Positions 1 through 6,935 of a stretch of 64,000 bases of DNA are shown here, piece by piece. Numbering within the stretch: the first letter of the stretch is position 1; each line of letters begins with the position of its first letter. A program made the translations under genes and the position numbers. Under the pieces are notes generated by a model. It ran no database searches, was not told where the DNA came from, and was given only the letters and a program-made list of their open reading frames with translations. This stretch comes from CAYSQW01 sp964433135 (GTDB taxonomy: Bacteria; Acidobacteriota; Aminicenantia; Aminicenantales; Aminicenantaceae). Where the stretch lies: NCBI GenBank assembly GCA_964433135.1, contig CAYSQW010000002.1, forward strand, positions 91,558-155,557, given 5' to 3'.

Positions 1-1
1 G

Positions 2-106
2 GATCCCGTCATTTTTGATGCCGCCTTCCTGACCGCGGTGCGTGTCGCCACGGGACCGACCGGATTCCGGTCGGTTTATGTCCTCACTAATGCGAACCAT
101 ACGTGA
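2..106 (+). CDS. C-terminal end of an unidentified protein (5' end outside window)
   Basis: An open frame enters from the left edge and ends at TGA 104-106, giving 34 residues that end in LTNANHT. The other forward frame checked closes early (TGA at 16-18). A 9-bp inverted repeat (55-63 with 67-75, 3-nt loop, then TT) lies inside this frame and could be a weak terminator or simply coding sequence. No family can be assigned from so short a piece, and it could also be non-coding. Confidence 0.35.
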   Translation, partial: DPVIFDAAFLTAVRVATGPTGFRSVYVLTNANHT

Positions 107-191
107 AGGGGAGTATTGGATCGAATGGGGCGGCTTGGTTGACTTTGAACGGCGGCATTCCTATAGTATAGCTTCAATATGAGGAAATGAA

Positions 192-1799
192 ATGAATAGA
201 GATGAAGACGCAGCACAATATTCGCCGATGGTAGAGGCGGTAAGGGATGCTTTCAGATCGGGACAGGAAGACGAATCCCTTGAACCCATCGTCGCCGTCG
301 ATGGGGAAGGGGTTCCCATGGGACGGCTTGACGGAGGGGACTATGTCATATTTTACGATATACGCGGAGAACGCGAGATCGAAATCACGCAGAGTCTGAC
401 GGATTCAGAATTCCCGCACTTCGAACGCCGACCCGATAAACTGCTGAACTTCGTCACCATGATCGAATACCACAGCGCTCTCAAAGCCCGGACGGCGTTT
501 CCTCCGGAAGGGCGGATTCAGGGAACGCTGGCGGAAGTTCTGTCCCAATCCGGGATCCGCTGCGTCAAGATCGCCGAATCCGAAAAAGCCATCCATGTCG
601 GGTATTTCATGAACGGCAAAAACGAGGATGCATTTCCCGGAGAAGAACGCGTCGTGGTTCCTTCCCCCGAGGGGATTGAATCCTATGCCGATACTCCCGG
701 GATGAGTGCCCATGGGATTACCGAGGCCATCCGTTCCCGGATCAAGGATCCGGAGGCGGGTGTTATCATCGCCAACCTCGCCAATGTGGACGTGGTCGGA
801 CATATAGAGGAGAAGGAAGCGGTCATCAAAGCAGTGGAAGCCGTGGACCGTGAGCTGGGGCATATCGAAGCCGCATGCCGCGAGCACGGGATCACCCTGG
901 TGGTGACGGCGGATCACGGAACCGTGGAGGAATGGGAGTATGAAGACGGCACCATCAATACCGGGCACACGAAAAATCCGGTTCCTTTTATCCTGGCGGA
1001 TTTTTCCTCTACCGAGCCTGGTGAGTTCCGTCTCAAACCGAGCGGAGGTCTGGTCAATATCGCCCCCACTCTGCTTGACCTGATCGCCCTCGAAAAACCG
1101 GAGATGATGACGGGAACCAGCCTGCTCGACAGAAAACCCGAAGCCGGGAAAAAGCGCAGAGTCCTGCTGTTGATCCTCGACGGCTGGGGCCTGCGGGAAG
1201 CGGGAACGGGAAATCTCATCTCCCAGGCGCATACGCCTCATTTCGACCGTATGTGGGAACGGCATCCTCACACAAGCTTGGAGGCGTCCGGTGAAGCCGT
1301 GGGCATGCCGGCAGGGACGGTGGGAAATTCGGAAGCCGGACATCTTCATATCGGAGCCGGCCGTTTGATTCTGCTCGACCGCGTTAAGATCGACAAGGCG
1401 GTGGAGGATGAAAGCTTTTTCCGCAACCCAGCTTTTTTATGGGCGATGGAATCGGCCAAGCGGGAGGGCAGGGCGCTTCATCTGCTCGGAATCGTTTCGC
1501 ACTACAGCTCCCACGGCACGATCCGGCATCTGTTCGCCCTGCTGGAGATGGCTCGAAGGCAGGGAATGGAGGATGTTTATATCCATTCGCTGATCGGCCG
1601 GAGGGGGGAGCGGCCGGAAAGCGGCGCGATCTACATCGACAAGGTCGTGAAGAAATGCGCCGAGTTGGGTGTCGGAAAGGTCGTGACCGTGATGGGACGG
1701 TTCTGGGCGCTCGATAGAGAGGAAAACTGGGATCGTATCGAAAAGACCTACCGGGCTCTGGTTGAAGGCGAGGGTACGAGGGTGCCGTCGGAAGATTAG
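192..1799 (+). CDS. Circularly permuted cofactor-independent phosphoglycerate mutase (iPGM-like)
   Basis: The product (535 aa) has all parts of an iPGM in swapped order. Residues 11-312 match the part of the family from the middle to the C-terminus: the IR58GER61 substrate arginines, ESEK132, NVD200VVGH204, ADHG 240-243 and GH259T. Residues 323-528 match the normal N-terminal half: ILD330GWG, GNS380EAGH with the phospho-acceptor Ser, H441, and GR503FWALDR509. The join is a short linker (KPEAGKK) after MTGTSLL. All metal ligands of the alkaline-phosphatase fold are present. One substrate residue differs: the family LDGRD motif reads IGRRG (468-472), so its Asp is Gly. The family interconverts 3- and 2-phosphoglycerate. 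Activity here is inferred and somewhat uncertain because of that change. The ATG at 192 follows GAGGA at 181-185. Normal iPGM is about 510 aa, so nothing appears missing. Confidence 0.85.
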   Translation: MNRDEDAAQYSPMVEAVRDAFRSGQEDESLEPIVAVDGEGVPMGRLDGGDYVIFYDIRGEREIEITQSLTDSEFPHFERRPDKLLNFVTMIEYHSALKARTAFPPEGRIQGTLAEVLSQSGIRCVKIAESEKAIHVGYFMNGKNEDAFPGEERVVVPSPEGIESYADTPGMSAHGITEAIRSRIKDPEAGVIIANLANVDVVGHIEEKEAVIKAVEAVDRELGHIEAACREHGITLVVTADHGTVEEWEYEDGTINTGHTKNPVPFILADFSSTEPGEFRLKPSGGLVNIAPTLLDLIALEKPEMMTGTSLLDRKPEAGKKRRVLLLILDGWGLREAGTGNLISQAHTPHFDRMWERHPHTSLEASGEAVGMPAGTVGNSEAGHLHIGAGRLILLDRVKIDKAVEDESFFRNPAFLWAMESAKREGRALHLLGIVSHYSSHGTIRHLFALLEMARRQGMEDVYIHSLIGRRGERPESGAIYIDKVVKKCAELGVGKVVTVMGRFWALDREENWDRIEKTYRALVEGEGTRVPSED

Positions 1800-2057
1800 G
1801 GCTTTCGGAATCCGGAGACCGGCCGCTGTGCGTCGAAGCTTCCCGCTGCCTCCAAACGGCGAACATTGCATAAAATCGATTCCAAGGGATTTAGATTTTG
1901 CGGCTTTCGGCTTATGCATTATCGATGGATATGAACTTTTCGCCCCTCGGCTTCGTATCATTAATTGACTGTTTTGGATATAATATTTTGCCGACGCGGA
2001 TTGTCTCCCGCTTCGGTATCTCGCAAATGATTCGGATATATTATCGAGATATATGTT
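1800..2057. other. Intergenic region with a candidate -10 box
   Basis: This stretch becomes AT-rich towards the ABC genes. A TATAAT at 1979-1984 could serve the downstream operon, but no convincing -35 lies 16-18 nt upstream. No hairpin terminator is evident after the mutase gene. Confidence 0.3.
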
Positions 2058-2972
2058 ATGAGCGTTGAAGTCAAAAACCTGCATTTCAGCTACGGCGGCA
2101 TAAAAGCGCTGGATGGGGTGGACGTCTCCCTGCCCCCAGGGGCGATCGGGTTGCTGGGCCCCAACGGAGCCGGCAAGAGCACGCTGCTTCGCGTCCTGCT
2201 GGGATTCCTTTCTCCGCAGCGGGGGGAGGGGCGCGTCCTCGGCTATGACATCAAGACCGAACAGAATCGGATCCGGAGAAAAGTGGGATACATGCCGGAA
2301 AACGACTGCCTGATCCCCGGTCTCGACGCGGTTACCTTCACCTCTTATCTGGGAGAGCTGTCGGGAATGCCGCGACAGGAGGCCATGAAAAGGGCGCACG
2401 AAGTTCTTTTTTACGTGGGACTTGAGGAAAGCCGCTACCGAAAACTGGAAACTTATTCCGGCGGCATGAAACAGCGGTTGAAGCTGGCACAGGCCATCGT
2501 TCACGATCCGGAACTCATTTTCCTCGACGAACCCACCAGCAGTCTGGATCCTCAGGGCCGTCAGGATATCCTGGAATTGATCATGGATATATCTTCCAGG
2601 AAAAACATACAGGTTCTGATCTCTTCCCATATCCTTTCCGATATCGAGAGCGCCTGCTCTTACGTCATGATCCTCAATAAAGGGAAGCTGGCGGCGCAGG
2701 GAAGCATCAGCGATCTCAAGGCGATCGATTACAGTCTGTTCGAGATCAGGATAAAAGGGCGGGATACCACCCGCTTCCGATCGCGCCTGCAGGAAATGGA
2801 CTGCAGGTTGGACGACATCGAAAACGGGATGATGAAGCTCTACATGCCTCCCGGCAGTCGGTCTCGCGATCTCTTCCGGATCGCCGCCGAAGAGCAGGTC
2901 CAGATCCGGCATTTCGTCAAGAGCGAGACCTCGCTGGAGGATATGTTTGCGGAAGCGGTGGGAGTCGATTGA
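2058..2972 (+). CDS. ABC transporter ATP-binding protein (ABC-2 exporter type), first of two
   Basis: A 304-aa nucleotide-binding subunit that would power a membrane permease in the inner membrane. Visible motifs: Walker A GPNGAGKS near residue 36, the ABC signature YSGGMKQR near 136, Walker B LIFLDEPTSSLDP near 155, and the switch His in SSHIL. The C-terminal ~85 residues are the variable tail common in ABC-2 ATPases. The next gene, a permease, starts inside its stop codon (TGATG at 2970-2974), which implies translational coupling. The ATG at 2058 has only a weak Shine-Dalgarno. The substrate cannot be told from the sequence. The ATPase-permease-ATPase-permease order resembles bacterial exporters of the GldA/GldF or CcmA type. 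Confidence 0.9.
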   Translation: MSVEVKNLHFSYGGIKALDGVDVSLPPGAIGLLGPNGAGKSTLLRVLLGFLSPQRGEGRVLGYDIKTEQNRIRRKVGYMPENDCLIPGLDAVTFTSYLGELSGMPRQEAMKRAHEVLFYVGLEESRYRKLETYSGGMKQRLKLAQAIVHDPELIFLDEPTSSLDPQGRQDILELIMDISSRKNIQVLISSHILSDIESACSYVMILNKGKLAAQGSISDLKAIDYSLFEIRIKGRDTTRFRSRLQEMDCRLDDIENGMMKLYMPPGSRSRDLFRIAAEEQVQIRHFVKSETSLEDMFAEAVGVD

Positions 2973-3844
2973 TGAGTATAAAGGAAAAAGGCTACAGCCA
3001 CTGGGACGGGATGTTCGAAACCAAGCGTTTTCCTTGGTGGCCGATCACCCGATCCGGAATTCGGCTCGGATTTCAAAAAAAATTCTTCAAGTTCCTGTTC
3101 GTGCTCGCGCTGCTTCCGGCCTTTGCTTTCCTGGTAGGGATCTATATCTCGGAGCGTCTGGAAGATTTCAAATTCCTGGTTCAGGGAGAAGTGCCGGATT
3201 TTCTCACCGTCAATCCGGCGTTCTTCAGGACATACTTCACGAATGATTTTCTGCTCTTCATGATTATCGGGATGATGGTGTTCGCGGGAGCCGGGCTCAT
3301 ATCCGATGACCTCAAATACAATTCCCTCCAGCTTTATTTCTCAAGACCCCTCAAAAAATACGATTATTTTTTGGGGAAATCCGGTGTGATCGCGTTCTTT
3401 CTGTTTATCCTGACTCTGGTCCCGGGGCTGATATTCATCCTGATGAAACTCCTCTTTTCGGGCAGCCTCAAGTTCCTGGGAGAATACCCCTGGCTTCCGA
3501 TATCCGTGATCGTCTATTCGATATTCCTGACGGGTTTTTTTGCGTTTTACACGCTGCTGATATCATCACTGAACAAGAACCGGAGGTACGTTTCCATCCT
3601 CATCTTCGGGATCTACATCTTTTCCGATATCATCTACGGAATATTTTACGGAATATTCGGAAGCGCGTATTTTTCCCTGCTGTCGATAAAGGCCAATTTG
3701 AAACAGGTCGGCGCGGTGATCTTCGGACAGCCGACGCCCAACGATGTCCCCTGGGTGTTTTCCCTGCTGATCGTGCTCGGCATATGCGCCGTCTCGGCTC
3801 TGGTGCTGAGCAAGAAGGTCAGGGGAGTCGAGGTGATAAAATGA
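2972..3844 (+). CDS. ABC-2 type transporter permease, first of two
   Basis: This 290-aa inner-membrane protein has about six hydrophobic segments: one near residues 33-53 after a basic amphipathic N-terminus, then a block from ~95 to the end. No soluble domain is seen. The ATG at 2972 overlaps the stop of the ATPase gene and is preferred over the TTG at 2969. Its own stop overlaps the next ATPase start (ATGA at 3841). It is the likely membrane partner of the 2058 ATPase. A conserved SDDLKYNSLQLYFSRP stretch after the second hydrophobic segment resembles the cytoplasmic loop seen in ABC-2 permeases. The transported substrate is unknown. Confidence 0.85.
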   Translation: MSIKEKGYSHWDGMFETKRFPWWPITRSGIRLGFQKKFFKFLFVLALLPAFAFLVGIYISERLEDFKFLVQGEVPDFLTVNPAFFRTYFTNDFLLFMIIGMMVFAGAGLISDDLKYNSLQLYFSRPLKKYDYFLGKSGVIAFFLFILTLVPGLIFILMKLLFSGSLKFLGEYPWLPISVIVYSIFLTGFFAFYTLLISSLNKNRRYVSILIFGIYIFSDIIYGIFYGIFGSAYFSLLSIKANLKQVGAVIFGQPTPNDVPWVFSLLIVLGICAVSALVLSKKVRGVEVIK

Positions 3845-4767
3845 CGGCCGTCATCGAAGCCCGCAAACTCTCCAAATGGTACGGAAACGTTCTCGGGTTG
3901 AGCGACGTAACCCTGACCATCGGTTCCGGCATCACGGGGCTTTTGGGTCCGAACGGGGCCGGGAAATCCACTTTCATGAAACTCATCACCGGTCAGATGA
4001 AACCGAATATCGGGATGGTATCCATCCTGGGGGAGCGCGTGAGAAACAACACCTCTCTCTACTATAAGATCGGATTCTGCCCGGAACAGGATTCCTTCTA
4101 TGAAGAGATGACCGGTTGGCAGTTCGTCACCAGCCTGCTCCAACTCTATCACTTTCCGCCGGATGCGATTGAAGCCAAGGCGGTCAAGGCGCTAGAAATC
4201 GTAGAGCTTCTCCAGGATAAGGACCGCGTGGTGCGTTCCTACAGTCGCGGCATGCGGCAGCGTCTAAAATTCGCCCAGGCCATCGCGCATGAGCCGGAAA
4301 TCATCATTCTGGATGAACCGCTCAACGGTCTCGACCCCCTTGGACGGCGCAAACTCATACGCCTGATAAAATCCTATCGTGACGAAGGCAAAACCATCAT
4401 CGTGTCCAGCCACGTGCTGCCCGAGATCGAATCCATGACCAACAGCATCGTCCTTATCCATCAGGGGAAAATCTTCGCCGAAGGTGATATCCATTACATA
4501 CGGGATCTGATCGACAGCCATCCCCATGTCGTTTCCATCAAATGCAGCCGTCCGCGCCGCCTTGCGGAAGCCGTCATTCGCGAGGATTTTATCCTCAATG
4601 TCGATTTCAAGGAGGGAGCGGACGCTCTGCGGATCGAAACCCGCCACCGGGACAAACTCTTCTCACGACTTCCCGGGCTGTTTATCGATAACGAGATCGA
4701 AGTGACGGAAATCACATCGCCTGACGATAACCTGCAGGCCGTGTTCGATTATTTGATAGGAAAATGA
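3841..4767 (+). CDS. ABC transporter ATP-binding protein (ABC-2 exporter type), second of two
   Basis: This 308-aa ATPase resembles the 2058 gene but is clearly diverged. Motifs: Walker A GPNGAGKS, signature YSRGMRQR (SR instead of the usual SG, a tolerated change), Walker B IIILDEPLNGLDP, and switch His SSHVL. The ATG at 3841 forms an ATGA overlap with the upstream permease; an in-frame extension further upstream would overlap that gene heavily and is rejected. The stop overlaps the next permease start (ATGA at 4764). Two ATPases and two permeases in one coupled unit suggest either a heteromeric exporter or two related exporters expressed together. Confidence 0.9.
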   Translation: MTAVIEARKLSKWYGNVLGLSDVTLTIGSGITGLLGPNGAGKSTFMKLITGQMKPNIGMVSILGERVRNNTSLYYKIGFCPEQDSFYEEMTGWQFVTSLLQLYHFPPDAIEAKAVKALEIVELLQDKDRVVRSYSRGMRQRLKFAQAIAHEPEIIILDEPLNGLDPLGRRKLIRLIKSYRDEGKTIIVSSHVLPEIESMTNSIVLIHQGKIFAEGDIHYIRDLIDSHPHVVSIKCSRPRRLAEAVIREDFILNVDFKEGADALRIETRHRDKLFSRLPGLFIDNEIEVTEITSPDDNLQAVFDYLIGK

Positions 4768-5588
4768 AAACCATGACATCCTCCCATCCTCTCTCCTCCC
4801 GCAGCCCATTCTGGCTGTCCGTGAAGGAAATCTTCGGAATATTTTTCCTGCTCGGACGCAAAGCGCGCAAGACCAAGGTCTTCTACCTGCTGAGTTTGCT
4901 GCCCGTGCTCATGGCCGCGGTTATCAAGTTCGCCATGTTTTTCCACGAAAGCCGCAATGTCGAGTTCATCTATGTCTTTAACGACATCATCATGGCTTTT
5001 TATCTCCAGTTTCTCATCCTCATCCTGGCGCTGTTCTTCGGAACATCGGTTTGCTCGGAGGAATTGGAGGGAAAGACGCTGACATATCTAACGACGCGGC
5101 CCGTATCCAAATCGGCGGTTATTCTCGGGAAATACGGGGCCTACACGATGCTGATCATCATCATGACCGTCGTGGGCATGGTCTGCTCATTTCTGATCCT
5201 CAATGTGGAACATCTACTGGAATATTCCCTGTACAAGGTTCTTTTCCGAGATCTCGCGGTTCTGATCCTGGGACTGATATGCTATACGGCGTTTTTCACC
5301 TTTCTCGGAACCCTGTTCAAGAAATCAATCATGTTCGGATTCGTGTTCGGATTCGGCTGGGAAAGCGTGATCCAGTATTTCCCCGGTTCCACGCAGAAAT
5401 TCGCCATCGCTCATTATCTGAAATCCCTGCTGCCGCCCGCGCCGTCGGGAAGGTTCTCGTTTCTGCTCGTGCAGCTGGAACGGAGCTCGCCCTTGGGATC
5501 GATTCTTATGCTGCTGCTGATCACCGCATTTTTCCTCGGCCTGACATGCCTGCTCTTCAATTTGAAAGAGTTCATTCTGGAGGATTGA
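4764..5588 (+). CDS. ABC-2 type transporter permease, second of two
   Basis: A 274-aa membrane protein with about six hydrophobic segments, starting near residue 38 (LLSLLPVLMAAVIKFAM). A CSEELEGKTLTYLTTRPVSK stretch between the second and third segments is the typical ABC-2 cytoplasmic loop and is similar in style to the loop in the first permease. The start is coupled by an ATGA overlap to the ATPase upstream. A promoter-like sequence lies 42 nt after the stop, so the following lipoprotein may have its own transcript. Substrate unknown. Confidence 0.85.
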   Translation: MKTMTSSHPLSSRSPFWLSVKEIFGIFFLLGRKARKTKVFYLLSLLPVLMAAVIKFAMFFHESRNVEFIYVFNDIIMAFYLQFLILILALFFGTSVCSEELEGKTLTYLTTRPVSKSAVILGKYGAYTMLIIIMTVVGMVCSFLILNVEHLLEYSLYKVLFRDLAVLILGLICYTAFFTFLGTLFKKSIMFGFVFGFGWESVIQYFPGSTQKFAIAHYLKSLLPPAPSGRFSFLLVQLERSSPLGSILMLLLITAFFLGLTCLLFNLKEFILED

Positions 5589-5629
5589 ACGACACGCGCG
5601 GAAAGCGGCGGCGGGCATGTGCTGTGCGA

Positions 5630-5658
5630 TTGCTTCTCTGGAAAAAATTTGTTATAGT
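5630..5658 (+). promoter_or_regulatory. Predicted sigma70-type promoter of the lipoprotein gene
   Basis: TTGCTT at 5630-5635, a 17-nt spacer, then TATAGT at 5653-5658. It lies between the permease stop (5588) and the lipoprotein start (5711), giving a leader of about 45 nt that ends in a strong AAGGAGG. Confidence 0.5.
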
Positions 5659-5710
5659 TGACGAAAATTTATTGGGTAAGGAAATCGCTTTGAATGAAGG
5701 AGGATATCCC

Positions 5711-6679
5711 ATGAAAAAAACAATGACGATCATGCTGTTTGTCTTAGCGGCCGCATTGATGTTTACGGCATGCGGGCCGAAATCAGATGCTCCCAAAGCC
5801 GGCGGCGCTTCCGCCATGGACATGCTCAACATGCTTCCGGCCGATGTGCTGGGCGTGATGTTTATCGATTTTAACAAGGCCATGTCGATCGAAAGCGCGG
5901 ACAAGGCGATCAAGGAAAGCGACGATTATCAAAAATACCAGGAGTTTATCGAGAAAACAGGCATCGACCCCCAGAAGGACATTTACTATATCGCCGTCGG
6001 GATCAAGGGGGGAGGCACAGAGAATGCCGCCGTCATCGCGAACCTCAAGTACGATCAGGCGAAGCTCATGGAAGTTATCCATGAGGAATCCGAAAAAGAG
6101 ATCGGCGAGCAGGAATACGGAGGCATGACCATCTACGAGATGGAAGGCGAAGATCAGGAAGGTGGTTTCTGCTTTCTGGATGATTCCAATATTCTCGCCG
6201 GAAGCATCGCGGAGGTCAAAGCCGTGATCGATGTGCTTCAGAACAAAGCCGATAATTTTTCCAAGAACAAGGAACTCAACGCTCTGATCGACAAGACCAA
6301 CCAGAAAGCCCTCTTCTGGGGCGCCATGCTGGTTCCCGATGAGGCCAAGGGTAAGGTGTCGGAAAATCCCATGCTCAGTTCACTGAAGGATGTCAGCGCC
6401 GTTTCTATGTTTTTCGACTATAAGAACCAGAACATCATCGCCGAAATCAAAGCCATGAGCCCGGACGCCGAGAAGAACAAACAGATCGCGGAAATGCTGA
6501 ACGGGCTGAAAGCGTTTGGATCCATGGCCGCCAACGAAAAGCCCGAGATCGGCGAACTCGTAAACAAGATACAGGTCGTATCCGAGTCCGATCATGTGAA
6601 GATTTCGGCTGAGATCCCCGAAGAACTTCTCAAGAGCATGAAGGACACGATGAGCATCAAACCTTCCGTAGATAAATAA
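5711..6679 (+). CDS. Lipoprotein of unknown function (DUF3352-like style)
   Basis: The 322-aa product begins with MKKTMTIMLFVLAAAL and a lipobox ending at Cys21 (FTAC), so it is likely exported and lipidated. The mature part starts with a Gly/Ala-rich linker, then a mixed alpha/beta region with the phrases MLPADVLGVMFIDF and AVIANLKYDQ. This style is seen in DUF3352-type exported proteins, but the match is by eye only. The start is set by AAGGAGG about 7 nt upstream; a much longer in-frame extension overlaps the permease and is rejected. Its position directly after the ABC-2 genes suggests it could work with them, although it appears to have its own promoter. It has no catalytic motif that I recognise. 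Confidence 0.8.
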   Translation: MKKTMTIMLFVLAAALMFTACGPKSDAPKAGGASAMDMLNMLPADVLGVMFIDFNKAMSIESADKAIKESDDYQKYQEFIEKTGIDPQKDIYYIAVGIKGGGTENAAVIANLKYDQAKLMEVIHEESEKEIGEQEYGGMTIYEMEGEDQEGGFCFLDDSNILAGSIAEVKAVIDVLQNKADNFSKNKELNALIDKTNQKALFWGAMLVPDEAKGKVSENPMLSSLKDVSAVSMFFDYKNQNIIAEIKAMSPDAEKNKQIAEMLNGLKAFGSMAANEKPEIGELVNKIQVVSESDHVKISAEIPEELLKSMKDTMSIKPSVDK

Positions 6680-6935
6680 TATCCTGAGTATCCCGTACTG
6701 AAAACGAGCGCCGCCCCGGGATCACGGCTCTTTAGGAAAAGACTGCTTTTAGATTTTCGTCCGTCCCGGAGATCGTTTCTCGGAGTGGGCGGTGATGGCG
6801 ATTTTTTTGACCTCACCGTATCAGAAGTGCCGTCTGAATAGATTCGGTCTCAAGTGGGCCGTACATATCCCGCCAAGCTGAATTAGATCGGAACTTTCCT
6901 TCCAATGGTTCGTAAAAACATTATGAGGAGTCTCC

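Noticed and set aside
192..1799. The permuted mutase as two gene fragments or an assembly chimera
   Set aside because: There is one unbroken frame, a single copy of each segment, total length equal to one enzyme and a sensible linker. A misassembly would be unlikely to keep the frame and cut exactly at the inter-segment point, though read mapping remains the decisive test.
1437..2912. Minus-strand open frame of 491 codons across the mutase and the first ABC gene
   Set aside because: It runs antisense to two well-supported genes and through their intergenic promoter region.
5051..5710. N-terminal extension of the 5711 lipoprotein
   Set aside because: It overlaps the second ABC permease in another frame, and the signal peptide with lipobox begins exactly at 5711 after AAGGAGG.
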